Part shown: positions 44,872 through 53,394 of the stretch, piece by piece | Layout: every line of letters begins with the position of its first letter | Position numbering within the stretch: position 1 is the first letter of the stretch | The notes under the pieces: model-generated | Database searches by the model: none | What the model saw: only the letters and a program-made list of their open reading frames with translations | Told to the model about the DNA's origin: nothing | Program-made: the position numbers and the translations under genes | NCBI GenBank assembly: GCA_021324465.1 | Contig: JAJPJB010000104.1 | Coordinates: 1 to 64,000, forward strand | DNA: 64,000 bases | Direction: 5' to 3' | Source: Hyphomicrobiaceae bacterium | GTDB lineage: Bacteria > Pseudomonadota > Alphaproteobacteria > Rhizobiales > Xanthobacteraceae

Positions 44872-46221
44872 ATGAACATCATCGACAAATTTGAGATCAG
44901 CGAAGCCGTGCGGTCGACGGCGGGCAAGCTTGCTTATATGACCGGCTTTGAGAACTCGTTCGCCACCGAGGCGCTGCCGCATGCGCTGCCGCTTAAGCGC
45001 AATTCGCCGCAGAAGGCGCCGTTCGGCCTTTACGCGGAACAGCTCAGCGGCTCGGCCTTCACCGCGCCGCGCGCCTCCAACAAGCGAACCTGGTTCTATC
45101 GCATCCGCCCTTCGGTGAAGCACGGCCGCGGCTTCAAACCGGCCGACCGCGGGCTTATTCGCACCGCGCCATGCCGCGACGAAGGCACGCTGCCGTTCGG
45201 TCAGATGCGCTGGCGGCCGATCGAGATTCCCGCCGAGCATTGCGATTTCCTGAGCGGGCTGCGCACCATTGCCACCTGCGGCGACGTCTATCTGCAGGTC
45301 GGCATGGCGAGCCATGTCTATGTCGCCAACGCGTCGATGGAGCGCAAATATTTTTACAATGCCGACGGCGAGCTTCTACTCGTGCCGCAGCAAAACGTGA
45401 TCCGCGTCTTCACCGAATGCGGGCTGATAGAGGCCGAGCCGGGCGAAGTCGTGCTGATCCCCAAAGGCATGAAATTCAAGGTCGACCTGCCGAACGGCCC
45501 GGCGCGCGGCTATGTCTGCGAGAATTACGGCGCTTATTTCACGCTGCCCGAGCGCGGCCCGATCGGCGCCAATTGTCTCGCTAACGACCGCGATTTTCTC
45601 ACCCCGGTCGCCGCCTTCGAAGACAAAGAAGAGCCCTGCGAGCTCTATGCCAAGGCGCTGGGCAAGCTCTACGTCACCGAGATCGCGCAGTCGCCGCTCG
45701 ACGTGGTCGCCTGGCACGGCAACTTTGCGCCGTGCAAATATGATCTGCGCCGCTTCTCGCCGGTCGGCTCTGTGCTGTTCGATCACCCCGATCCGTCGAT
45801 CTATACCGTGCTGTCCTCGACGTCAGACACGCACGGTACCGCCAATGTCGATTTCGTGATCTTTCCGGAGCGCTGGGTGGTCATGGAGGATTCGTTCCGG
45901 CCGCCCTGGTACCACATGAACGTCATGAGCGAGTTCATGGGGCTGATCTACGGCGTCTATGACGCCAAGCCCACGGGATTTGTTCCCGGCGGCATGAGCC
46001 TGCACAATGCGCTGGTGGCGCACGGCCCGGATGCCGAGGCCTTCGAGCGCGCCTCCAACGCCAAGCTCGAGCCGCAGAAGCTTGCCGGCACGATGGCCTT
46101 CATGTTCGAGACGCGCTATCCGCTCTGCCCGACCGCCTACGCCTCGAATCTGGAATTGGTCGACGGCGCATATCCCGACGCCTGGGACGGATTGAGAAAG
46201 CTTTATTCGCCCGGCGCGTGA
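44872..46221 (+). CDS. hmgA: homogentisate 1,2-dioxygenase
   Basis: A non-haem Fe(II) ring-cleaving dioxygenase that turns homogentisate into maleylacetoacetate in tyrosine and phenylalanine breakdown. Family sequence is clear: YMTGFENSFATEALP, FGLYAEQLSGSAFTAPR, and near the C-terminus FRPPWYHMNVMSEFMGLIYG in its central part PPWYHMNVMSEFMG, where the iron ligands His and Glu lie. The 449-residue length is normal. ATG 44872 is chosen because GGAG sits seven bases upstream. Transcribed with the hydrolase and FAH genes. Confidence 0.96.
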   Translation: MNIIDKFEISEAVRSTAGKLAYMTGFENSFATEALPHALPLKRNSPQKAPFGLYAEQLSGSAFTAPRASNKRTWFYRIRPSVKHGRGFKPADRGLIRTAPCRDEGTLPFGQMRWRPIEIPAEHCDFLSGLRTIATCGDVYLQVGMASHVYVANASMERKYFYNADGELLLVPQQNVIRVFTECGLIEAEPGEVVLIPKGMKFKVDLPNGPARGYVCENYGAYFTLPERGPIGANCLANDRDFLTPVAAFEDKEEPCELYAKALGKLYVTEIAQSPLDVVAWHGNFAPCKYDLRRFSPVGSVLFDHPDPSIYTVLSSTSDTHGTANVDFVIFPERWVVMEDSFRPPWYHMNVMSEFMGLIYGVYDAKPTGFVPGGMSLHNALVAHGPDAEAFERASNAKLEPQKLAGTMAFMFETRYPLCPTAYASNLELVDGAYPDAWDGLRKLYSPGA

Positions 46222-46260
46222 GCGCCCAGTTGCTTGGACGCGCCCTGCGACGGGGAAGCG

Positions 46261-46692
46261 CTAAACACTGCGCTCCACGATGACGAAGGTGATGCCGAAT
46301 ATCGTCATGCCGAGCGCCGCCGCGGCAATCGGCAGCAGCACCTGAACCGCTGCCTGGCCGCCGCTGAGCCGGCCCGCCCAGGTGTCGAATATCGACGCGC
46401 GCCACTCGCGGAACGAGGCGGATCCATCGACATCGTCGTCTATCGCGCCGCCCGGCACTTTCGGTGCGCGCTGCACGCGCGACAAGATGAGCGGCAGCGC
46501 CACCGCAATGAACAGGAAACCGCTTACGACAAAGAGCAGATAGGCCGACACGCTGTCGCCTGCAAAACTCCACACGGCCAGCGTGAACCATGCCACCAGC
46601 CAGAGCAGCACCGTATAGACGCGCCGGTGCAGCCCCGCGGTCACCGGCTGCCCCGCATTGCTGTGCTCGTCGTGCTCGGAGAGTGCAGCCAT
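46261..46692 (-). CDS. small membrane protein of unknown function
   Basis: A protein of 143 residues with three likely membrane segments: VYTVLLWLVAWFTLAVWSF, SAYLLFVVSGFLFIAVALPL in part, and the last LLPIAAAALGMTIFGITFVIV. The second and third segments are separated by a polar loop VQRAPKVPGGAIDDDVDGSA. The ATG at 46692 gives MAALSEHDEHS. It is convergent with hmgA, whose stop is 39 bases away. No recognised family. Confidence 0.7.
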   Translation of the reverse strand: MAALSEHDEHSNAGQPVTAGLHRRVYTVLLWLVAWFTLAVWSFAGDSVSAYLLFVVSGFLFIAVALPLILSRVQRAPKVPGGAIDDDVDGSASFREWRASIFDTWAGRLSGGQAAVQVLLPIAAAALGMTIFGITFVIVERSV

Positions 46693-46800
46693 AGTGCCTC
46701 CGTCATCGGCCCTCCCGATCGGCCAACCCAAAGTTTGCTGCGATGTTTCGGACCGAACCTGCGTGGGGATGTCGCAGCGTGCCGGCGCGATGCGCCAAGA

Positions 46801-46956
46801 TCAGCCAGTTCCGCGCGGCGCCGTCACAGCCGGCGAATGGCGCGGCAGAACGATGCGAAATTCGGTGAAACGTCCGGGCTCGGTATCGACCGTGATCGCG
46901 CCGGCGTGCTGTTTCACGACGATGTCACGGCTGATCGAGAGGCCGCGACGAAGTAA
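46801..46956 (-). pseudogene. remnant of a sensor histidine kinase C-terminus
   Basis: The minus strand encodes [20 protein letters not shown] and then [14 protein letters not shown], ending at a TGA (46801-46803). This is the G2-box and C-terminal beta-strand part of a HATPase_c domain. The preceding GTGLG glycine box is replaced by ALELLRRG, and no start codon or upstream domains exist. It is therefore a decayed fragment of about 50 codons, not a functional kinase. Confidence 0.7.
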
Positions 46957-47029
46957 TTCCAGAGCTGCGCCGCCGCCTTGGATTACTTTGCTTTGCTCGC
47001 AATGATGAGTGAATTAAGCGGAGATCATC

Positions 47030-48013
47030 CTAATCATTCCCCAGCTTGAACAGCCGCCGTGCATTGGTGCGGCCGATTTTCACGCGATCATTCTCGCTGA
47101 TCGGGCAGGCGTCGAACCAGCGCGCGGCGTGGTCGATGTTCTCGAACGACCAGTCGGTCGAGAACATGATGCGGTCGGAACCAATTTCGGCCATCGCGTT
47201 GAGCAGCGCCGGCGTGTGGAAATTGCCCGACGTGGTCACATAAAAATTAGCGCTGAAATAATCGCGCATGCGCTTCTTGGCCGGATAGCTGTGCCGGTTG
47301 GGAATCCAGGCATTGGCATTGTCGACGCGCCACAGCGCAAACGGCAGATTCTCGCCCATGTGGCCGAGAATGATCTGCAGTCGCGGATGCTCATCGAACA
47401 GGCCTGAGCCCATCAGCCGCAGCGCGTGCACCGCCGTCTCATGGCCAAAGGCCCAGACCGGGCCCATGAGCCAGGCGTGGCCTTCATAGATCTTGGCGTC
47501 GCGCGGCAGCGGATTGCGCGGATGCAGATAAAACGGCACGCCGAGCCGCTCGACAATCGCCCAGAACGGCCGGAACTGCGGCAGGTCGTAATAGAGCACC
47601 GTCTCCGGCTCGCCCAGCTGCGAGAAGCCGTTGACCAGAGCGCCGCGGAAGCCGAGCTCCCTGACGCAGCGCTCGAGCTCGCGCGCGGCGCCGTCGGGAT
47701 CCTGCATCGCCAGCGCCGCCAGCCCCTGATAGCGATCAGGCCGCTTGGCGACCTGCTCGGCGAGATAATCGTTGGCCTTGCGGGCGATCTCGGCGGCGCG
47801 CGCCTTGTCGGGAATAGCCTGCACTGCCGGCGCGTTGAGCGACAGAAGCATCAACTCGATGCCCTGCGCATCCATCTCGCGCAGCCGCCGATCCTGAATA
47901 TCCATCACGCGGCTTTTGACCTCCTCCCAGACCCGGTCCGGGAAATAGCCGCGCGAATCCATCAATGTTTCCGGGATGGCGAAATGTTCTTCGAGTGCGA
48001 TCTTGCCCTGCAT
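47030..48013 (-). CDS. gamma-resorcylate decarboxylase (amidohydrolase superfamily)
   Basis: A zinc or manganese-dependent decarboxylase that reversibly converts 2,6-dihydroxybenzoate to resorcinol. The 327-residue length and sequence agree closely with the known enzyme from Rhizobium: MQGKIALEEHFAIPETL at the start, LSLNAPAVQAIPD, FYLHPRNPLP, IILGHMGE, and ILFSTDW-type MFSTDWSFENIDHA. The metal-binding residues Glu8, His10, His164, His218 and Asp287 all fall at the expected positions. The closest alternative is another decarboxylase of the ACMSD group. No resorcinol hydroxylase or ring-cleavage partner is adjacent. It is divergent from a sugar-phosphate transferase gene. Confidence 0.92.
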   Translation of the reverse strand: MQGKIALEEHFAIPETLMDSRGYFPDRVWEEVKSRVMDIQDRRLREMDAQGIELMLLSLNAPAVQAIPDKARAAEIARKANDYLAEQVAKRPDRYQGLAALAMQDPDGAARELERCVRELGFRGALVNGFSQLGEPETVLYYDLPQFRPFWAIVERLGVPFYLHPRNPLPRDAKIYEGHAWLMGPVWAFGHETAVHALRLMGSGLFDEHPRLQIILGHMGENLPFALWRVDNANAWIPNRHSYPAKKRMRDYFSANFYVTTSGNFHTPALLNAMAEIGSDRIMFSTDWSFENIDHAARWFDACPISENDRVKIGRTNARRLFKLGND

Positions 48014-48252
48014 GCTCCCTCCCGGTCTTCTTTCCGGACTTCCCAGGTCTTCTCCCAGGTCTTGCGGCCGCGCTTCGCCTGGCCGTTAGCCTTAACACGA
48101 TCGGGCGCCGCCGCGCGCCATTTGCGATCGCATGGCGCGAAGCGCTGGCATGCTTCTGGCGACATCAGCCGGCGAGGTCCGGCGCTGTCCCATTCCGGGT
48201 CGGCGCGCCGTGCCATCTGCCCCAAAAGGGCGACAGCAAAACGGCTGCGCTG

Positions 48253-49725
48253 ATGAACGTCCAGCAAAGCTACACCCTGGCCTCGCCCGCGCCGACCGGC
48301 CGCTTCCTGCGCGGCTGGGCGCGGCTGTCGCGCGGCACCTTTGGCGGCGCGATCTTCCTGATCGACATCGCCGTCATTATCGCGATGGCGTTAGTCACCG
48401 GCATCGCCTATCACCTCGCAGCCTATGGCGACACCGGCGACATGTCGTCTTTTGTTCAGATCGGCGTGCTGGCGGCAAGCATCTTCGCCGTCGCCAACGC
48501 ATTCCGCGGCGAATACCGGCTGCCGAATTTCTTCGCCTTCAAGCCGCACGGGCGGCGCACCATCCAGTTGTGGAATGTCACGCTGATCTGCCTGCTCATG
48601 ATCGGCTTCCTGGCGCAGAAGACGGTCATGTATTCGCGCGGTTGGATCGTGGCGTTCTATCTCGCGACGCTCGCGACATTGGTGGTGCTGCGCTTCGCCA
48701 TCGTGCGCCTCACGTCCCTGGCCCGCGCCCAGGGCCTCATTCCGGCGCAGCGCATCTGCCTGATCGGCACCGGCGCCCATATCGGCGCCTTCGTGCAGCA
48801 TTATGAGCCGTGGACACTGGGCCTTAGCATCGTCGGCTGCCGTTTTCTCACCCCGGTCCCGCTCACCGCTTCGGCCGAGACCCGGCGCGCGGTGCTCGAT
48901 CGCGATCTGGCCGAAGCCGCCGCCACGGTACGGGCGCTCGCGCCGGACGCCATCTACCTCTTGCTGCCCTGGTCGGCGACGGAGGTCATCCAGCGCTGCG
49001 TCGAGACGTTTTTGGCGCTGCCGGTCGAGATTCATCTCGGGCCCGAGCAGATCCTGCACAAATTCGACGAAGTCGAGCTTGCGAAAGTCGGCCCGCTGGC
49101 GAGCCTGCAGCTCACGCGCCTGCCGCTCTCCCGCGTCGAAGTGGTGCAGAAGCGGCTGTTCGACCTGATCTTCGCCGCGCTCAGCCTTCTGGCGCTGACC
49201 CCGCTTCTGATCGTGGTCGCCATCCTGATCAAGCTCGACAGTCCGGGGCCGATCTTCTTCGTGCAGCGTCGCTACGGCTTCAATCAGCAGCCGTTCCGTA
49301 TCATCAAGTTTCGCACCATGCGCGCGCTCGAAGACGGCGCCGTCGTCACACAGGTGACGCGCGATGATCCGCGGCTGACCAGGATCGGACGCTGGCTGCG
49401 GCGCTGGAACATCGATGAGATTCCGCAACTCTTCAACGTGCTCACCGGCGACATGTCGCTGGTCGGCCCGCGGCCGCACGCGCTGTCGCACGATCACGAA
49501 TTCGAGCGCCGGATTTCGCTCTACGCAAGGCGTCACAATGTGAAGCCCGGCATCACCGGTTGGGCGCAGATCAACGGCTTTCGCGGTGAGATCGACAATG
49601 AGGAAAAGCTGCGCAAGCGGGTCGAGCACGACCTGTTCTATATCGACAACTGGTCGCTGTGGCTTGACCTGAAGATCATCGCGCGCACGTTGTTGTCGCG
49701 CGAGGCCTATCGCAACGCGTATTGA
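48253..49725 (+). CDS. undecaprenyl-phosphate glucose phosphotransferase, WcaJ type
   Basis: It starts exopolysaccharide repeat units by moving a sugar phosphate to undecaprenyl phosphate. Residues up to about 150 hold four or five membrane segments. A Rossmann-like CoA-binding domain (QRICLIGTGAHIGAFVQ) follows. The C-terminal bacterial sugar transferase domain starts at VQKRLFDLIFAALSLLAL, and contains FKFRTMR-like IIKFRTMRALED, IDEIPQLFNVLTGDMSLVGPRP (in part DEIPQLFNVL) and KPGITGWAQING. ATG 48253 (MNVQQSYTLASP) gives 490 residues. No polysaccharide cluster is adjacent, so it is isolated here. Confidence 0.92.
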   Translation: MNVQQSYTLASPAPTGRFLRGWARLSRGTFGGAIFLIDIAVIIAMALVTGIAYHLAAYGDTGDMSSFVQIGVLAASIFAVANAFRGEYRLPNFFAFKPHGRRTIQLWNVTLICLLMIGFLAQKTVMYSRGWIVAFYLATLATLVVLRFAIVRLTSLARAQGLIPAQRICLIGTGAHIGAFVQHYEPWTLGLSIVGCRFLTPVPLTASAETRRAVLDRDLAEAAATVRALAPDAIYLLLPWSATEVIQRCVETFLALPVEIHLGPEQILHKFDEVELAKVGPLASLQLTRLPLSRVEVVQKRLFDLIFAALSLLALTPLLIVVAILIKLDSPGPIFFVQRRYGFNQQPFRIIKFRTMRALEDGAVVTQVTRDDPRLTRIGRWLRRWNIDEIPQLFNVLTGDMSLVGPRPHALSHDHEFERRISLYARRHNVKPGITGWAQINGFRGEIDNEEKLRKRVEHDLFYIDNWSLWLDLKIIARTLLSREAYRNAY

Positions 49726-49749
49726 ACGCGCATTGATCGGGTTGTAACC

Positions 49750-49796
49750 ATCCCGGTGCCGCGGCGCATCACTTTGTGCTGCGCCGCGCCCGGGAT
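49750..49796. terminator. strong bidirectional hairpin between convergent genes
   Basis: GCGGCGCA (49761-49768) pairs with TGCGCCGC (49780-49787) around an 11-base loop, and outside it ATCCCGG (49750-49756) pairs with CCGGGAT (49790-49796). It lies 25 bases after the wcaJ-type stop and 27 before the stop of the convergent small gene. A T tract is absent, but the structure fits a shared terminator. Confidence 0.5.
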
Positions 49797-49823
49797 ACGC
49801 GATTGAATTTGTGCGATGGGCGA

Positions 49824-50174
49824 TTACCCGGCCAGCGTGGCGATGGCGAAAACCGTGCCGACCGTGACGATCGCAGTCGAGAGCCACAGAAGACCGATCA
49901 AGAGCCACAACGGCCGCGGCTTGGCGGCAGCCGGGGGGTGCGGCTTGCTCCAGGATTGCAATGCCGGGGCTGCGCGGCGCAGCGCTGCTGCGGCACTCTC
50001 GATCTCGGCAATATCGCGGGCGAGCTGATCCCTCTCGAACCGCGCCAGCGCGCGTGCCGATTGTTCGTCCTCGGCCGACGATTGCAGTCGGCCCGGCGCG
50101 CGCGGTTCAATGACAATTGCGTTGCCGGCGTCGGCCGAGGGCTGGAATTCCGCCCCGAAATCCTGCTCAGACAT
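49824..50174 (-). CDS. tail-anchored membrane protein of unknown function
   Basis: A 116-residue protein. The N-terminal 90 residues are polar and Ala/Asp/Arg-rich, with a helical stretch ALARFERDQLARDIAEIES that could form a coiled coil. A single hydrophobic segment closes the protein (WLLIGLLWLSTAIVTVGTVF). The ATG at 50174 (MSEQDFGAEFQPSAD) is used. It is divergent from lemA across 210 bases. No family is recognised. Confidence 0.65.
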   Translation of the reverse strand: MSEQDFGAEFQPSADAGNAIVIEPRAPGRLQSSAEDEQSARALARFERDQLARDIAEIESAAAALRRAAPALQSWSKPHPPAAAKPRPLWLLIGLLWLSTAIVTVGTVFAIATLAG

Positions 50175-50385
50175 TGCACGCACCTGCCTGTTGCCGACGA
50201 TTCCTAAACGACGCCGTTTGGCCAGGCGACGCTGATCAGACGCTAACCTTAACGTCGTCCGTTAACGCTCCTATCTATCGCCAAGGCTTGCGATTGTCGG
50301 TTCTTGAAGCGCGGATGGCTCGCCGCCGTCGCACGGAACGGCTATCCTTGCCATTCATCCCGCAAGCTCGCTGGAGGAGCTCACG

Positions 50386-50949
50386 ATGTCCACTTCGACC
50401 GTAATTGTCCTGGTCGTGATCGTTATCCTGATCGGCTGGGCCATTTCCGTCTACAATGGACTGGTCTCGATGCGGCAGAGGGTCAATCAGGCCTTCGCCG
50501 ACATCGACGTGCAGTTGCGCCAGCGCCATGATCTGGTCCCCAATCTGGTCGAGACGGTGAAAGGCTACGCCGCGCACGATCGCGGCACCCTCGACGAAGT
50601 CGTCAAGGCGCGCAATGCGGCGATGACCGCGCAGGATCCGGGGCAGCGAGCGGCTGCCGAGAACGTGCTGTCCGGCGCGCTGCGGCAATTGATCGCGCTG
50701 TCCGAAGCCTATCCGGACCTGAAGGCCAATGCGAATTTCCAGCAATTGCAGGCGCAGCTCACCGATCTCGAGAACAAGATCGCGGCGGCACGGCGCTTCT
50801 TCAACAATGCGGTGCAGGAATACAACAGCGGCATCCAGCGCTTTCCCGCCGCCATGTTCGCAGCCTCGTTCGGCTTCGCGCCGCAAACCTTCTTCGATCT
50901 TGGCGACCAGCGCGCCACGGTCGGCGAAGCCCCGACCGTGAAGTTCTGA
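50386..50949 (+). CDS. lemA: LemA-family protein
   Basis: A 187-residue protein with an N-terminal membrane anchor (VIVLVVIVILIGWAISVYN) and a helical domain outside. VSMRQRVNQAFADIDVQLRQRHDLVPNLVETVKGYAAHD, of which RHDLVPNLVETVKGYA is the classic LemA signature, is well conserved. GGAGGAGC precedes the ATG. It lies directly before an HtpX-like protease gene, an arrangement known in many bacteria. Its exact function is unknown. Confidence 0.92.
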   Translation: MSTSTVIVLVVIVILIGWAISVYNGLVSMRQRVNQAFADIDVQLRQRHDLVPNLVETVKGYAAHDRGTLDEVVKARNAAMTAQDPGQRAAAENVLSGALRQLIALSEAYPDLKANANFQQLQAQLTDLENKIAAARRFFNNAVQEYNSGIQRFPAAMFAASFGFAPQTFFDLGDQRATVGEAPTVKF

Positions 50950-50970
50950 TACCCCAATGACGTGACCATT

Positions 50971-52404
50971 ATGGCCGCCTTCGGCCTTTACACGCATATT
51001 CAGTCCAATCGGCGGCGTTCCATCGCGCTGCTGACTGGCCTTTTCTTCCTCGTCTATGTCCTGGTCTATGCCGGGGCGCTGGCCGCCGCCGGACTGTCGT
51101 TCAATGCCGATCTGCCGACGCTGATGCGGATCGCCTGGATCGATCTCATCAAAGCGGCGCCCTTTGCCACGATCGGCACGCTGTTATGGATCGTCATCGC
51201 CTATTACTTCCATCAGGCCATGATCGACGCCGTTACCGGCGGACGCGAGGTGCAGCGCGCCGAAGCGCCGCGGCTCTATAATATTCTGGAAGATTTGTGC
51301 ATCTCACGCGGACTGTCCATGCCGAAGCTCAAGATCATGGAGACCGATGCGCTCAATGCTTTCGCCACCGGGATGAACGAGAAACAGTATTCGATTACCG
51401 TGACTACGGGGCTACTTGATCGACTCAATGACGCGGAAATCGAAGCGGTGCTTGGCCATGAGCTGACCCATATCCGCAACGGCGACGTCCGGATGATGGT
51501 GGTCGCGGTCATTATCGCGGGCGCCGTGTCGTTCTTCGCCGAGCTGATCTTTCGGCTGTGGTTTTACAACGGCTTTTCCTTTCGCAGCGCGCGCGGGGAA
51601 GAGCGGCGCGGCGGCGGCGCCGCGATTGTGGTCGCGATCGCCCTGTTGGTTGTTGCTTATGTGCTGTCATTCGTGATTCGGCTCGCGCTGTCGCGCGCAC
51701 GCGAATATCTGGCCGACGCCGGCTCTGTCGAACTCACCAAGAACCCCGACGCCATGATCTCGGCGCTGCGCAAGATCGAAGGCCGCGGCGAACTGCCGGA
51801 CGCCACCTCGGCGGTGATGGAATTGTGCGTTGACAATCCACGCGAAGGTTTTGGCGAATTATTCGACACGCATCCGAGCGTCGAGAGCCGCGTTGCCGCC
51901 CTGGTCAAATTCGTCGGCGGTCACGATCCGGGTCCGCTCGTGCTGGCGGACGAGTCGAGCGAGGATCGATCCGAGCCGGCTGGTGCTGCGGGGCCCTGGG
52001 GCGCGGCCCCGAATGGCGAAAGCGGCACCGAATCGGCACCCGATCTGTCGCCCTCCGGAACCGGCGAAAACGGCGCGAGCAAGGGCCCCTGGTCGCAGCC
52101 CGGCCAAGATAGCGGTCCGACCTCGGAACCCTCGCAGGAACCGAGCGGCCCATTGTCGGGACCTTGGGGGCCGCACCGCAGCATGAGCCACCGGCCGGCA
52201 ATTAACCATACCACGTTACAAGTGGTGATCGGCAGCACGCCCGGCCGCGCACGACCGACAAGCAGGCTTCCAAACCTTACCGCGTGTGGTAGAAGCGAAA
52301 TTAGTGGATGGAGGGCGCGAACCGCTCGACTTGACGGCAGTCTTCTTGTGAGATTGCAAGGCTGGTGGGAATCAGTCGAGTTGCGGCGGCAGCGACGTCA
52401 GTGA
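50971..52404 (+). CDS. M48-family (HtpX-like) zinc metalloprotease with GPW-repeat tail
   Basis: A membrane protease for quality control of inner-membrane proteins. The zinc motif is HELTH at residue 163 in VLGHELTHIRNGDV. Hydrophobic segments lie near residues 15-35, 55-80, 175-195 and 215-240. The third metal ligand is the Glu in LSRAREYLADAGSVEL. After about residue 320 the protein is disordered and contains three GPW motifs (GPWGA, GPWSQ, GPWGP). The last 70 or so codons, after the third, look like read-through of noncoding DNA. ATG 50971 is chosen; GTG 50962 is possible. Confidence 0.88.
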   Translation: MAAFGLYTHIQSNRRRSIALLTGLFFLVYVLVYAGALAAAGLSFNADLPTLMRIAWIDLIKAAPFATIGTLLWIVIAYYFHQAMIDAVTGGREVQRAEAPRLYNILEDLCISRGLSMPKLKIMETDALNAFATGMNEKQYSITVTTGLLDRLNDAEIEAVLGHELTHIRNGDVRMMVVAVIIAGAVSFFAELIFRLWFYNGFSFRSARGEERRGGGAAIVVAIALLVVAYVLSFVIRLALSRAREYLADAGSVELTKNPDAMISALRKIEGRGELPDATSAVMELCVDNPREGFGELFDTHPSVESRVAALVKFVGGHDPGPLVLADESSEDRSEPAGAAGPWGAAPNGESGTESAPDLSPSGTGENGASKGPWSQPGQDSGPTSEPSQEPSGPLSGPWGPHRSMSHRPAINHTTLQVVIGSTPGRARPTSRLPNLTACGRSEISGWRARTARLDGSLLVRLQGWWESVELRRQRRQ

Positions 52405-52414
52405 GGGTGCGATC

Positions 52415-53191
52415 ATGGCTAAACCAGCATTGATCTTGGTCGGGGCAGACAAGGGGGGCGTGGGGAAGACCACAGTTGCCCGCACCTTGCTGGACTATTT
52501 TACGGCGCATCACGTGCCGACCAGGGCTTTCGACACCGAATCGCCGAAAGGCACACTGAAGCGCTTCCACGGCGAAGTGAGCGATGTCGTCGATGCGACC
52601 TCCGTCTCCGACCAGATGCGGATCATCGACACGCTCTCGACCACCGACGCGACCGTCACGGTCGTCGACGTGCGCGCCGGCCTGCTTTCGCCGACTCTGC
52701 GCTCGCTGCGCGACATCGGTTTCCTCGACGCGGTCAAGAAGGGGCAGATCACCTTTGTGGTGTTCCATATTCTCGGCTCTTCGATCGCTTCGCTGAATGA
52801 GATCGAGGAAACGGCGCCCTTCGTGACCGACGCCAAATACTTCCTGGTCAAGAACTTCAACAACAACACCAGCTTCTTCGAATGGGATCAGGCAACCCAT
52901 GCCTCCTATTTCAAGAAGCTGAAGGACGCCGTGGCCATTACCATCCCGAAGCTCAACGAAATGGCTTATGAACAGGTGGAGCTTGCCTCGGTCCCCTTCC
53001 TCACCTTCGTCGCCAACAAGAACCAGAAGGGCGAGGCCGCCAATTATTCGTTCGTTCTGCGCGGCTATGTCCGGCACTGGCTGGGCAATGTGTGGGCCGA
53101 ATACGACCGGGTCAAACTGCTCGACATCTTCGATACATCGAGCACCGTTCCGGCCGCGCCGCGCACGCAGGCGGCCGGCAATCGCTCCTGA
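52415..53191 (+). CDS. ParA/MinD-like P-loop NTPase
   Basis: A 258-residue cytosolic NTPase. It has a deviant Walker A motif KGGVGKTT at 13-20, with the signature Lys of the ParA/MinD group at residue 13. A Walker B-like strand is TVTVVDVRAG. The region DTESPKGTLKRFHGEV after the first helix differs from classical ParA. No ParB or DNA-binding protein is next to it. It follows the HtpX-like gene by 10 bases and is followed by a second P-loop gene, so the set is probably one transcript. Function unknown. Confidence 0.85.
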   Translation: MAKPALILVGADKGGVGKTTVARTLLDYFTAHHVPTRAFDTESPKGTLKRFHGEVSDVVDATSVSDQMRIIDTLSTTDATVTVVDVRAGLLSPTLRSLRDIGFLDAVKKGQITFVVFHILGSSIASLNEIEETAPFVTDAKYFLVKNFNNNTSFFEWDQATHASYFKKLKDAVAITIPKLNEMAYEQVELASVPFLTFVANKNQKGEAANYSFVLRGYVRHWLGNVWAEYDRVKLLDIFDTSSTVPAAPRTQAAGNRS

Positions 53192-53280
53192 GGGCGGCGG
53201 CGCCTCTTTTCAGGGCGGGTCCTGATGGCAGAGCAGTCGGCAGGCTGCGGGCGGTCGCTCGCGACTGCGCTATTTTTTGC

Positions 53281-53310
53281 CTATCCACAAGCGGCGTGGG
53301 CTGTGGAAAA
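53281..53310. promoter_or_regulatory. two inverted DnaA-box-like 9-mers
   Basis: CTATCCACA (53281-53289) and, on the other strand, TTTTCCACA (53302-53310) each differ by one base from the DnaA box TTATCCACA. They lie 13 bases apart and upstream of the second NTPase gene, beside an AT-rich run (CTATTTTTTG). This could be a DnaA-responsive regulatory site or coincidence. Confidence 0.35.
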
Positions 53311-53394
53311 ATGTGCGTTCCGGCAAAAAGCTAGAGCCGTGCATGATTCCGTCATAACTTGAAACTCAGTTCGAGTTGGACCACTTGCGGGGAT

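Noticed and set aside
48042-48065. CCCAGGTCTT tandem repeat between the decarboxylase and wcaJ-type genes
   Set aside because: Only two short copies in a C/T-rich stretch and no clear relation to a promoter; not judged more than a simple repeat.
50249-50267. TTAACG-N7-TTAACG upstream of lemA as a CtrA box
   Set aside because: The two TTAA halves are 9 bases apart, not 7, so it does not fit the CtrA consensus; kept only as a direct repeat.
53192-53394. A replication origin between the NTPase genes
   Set aside because: Only two imperfect DnaA-like boxes occur, and none of the genes usual at an alphaproteobacterial origin is nearby.
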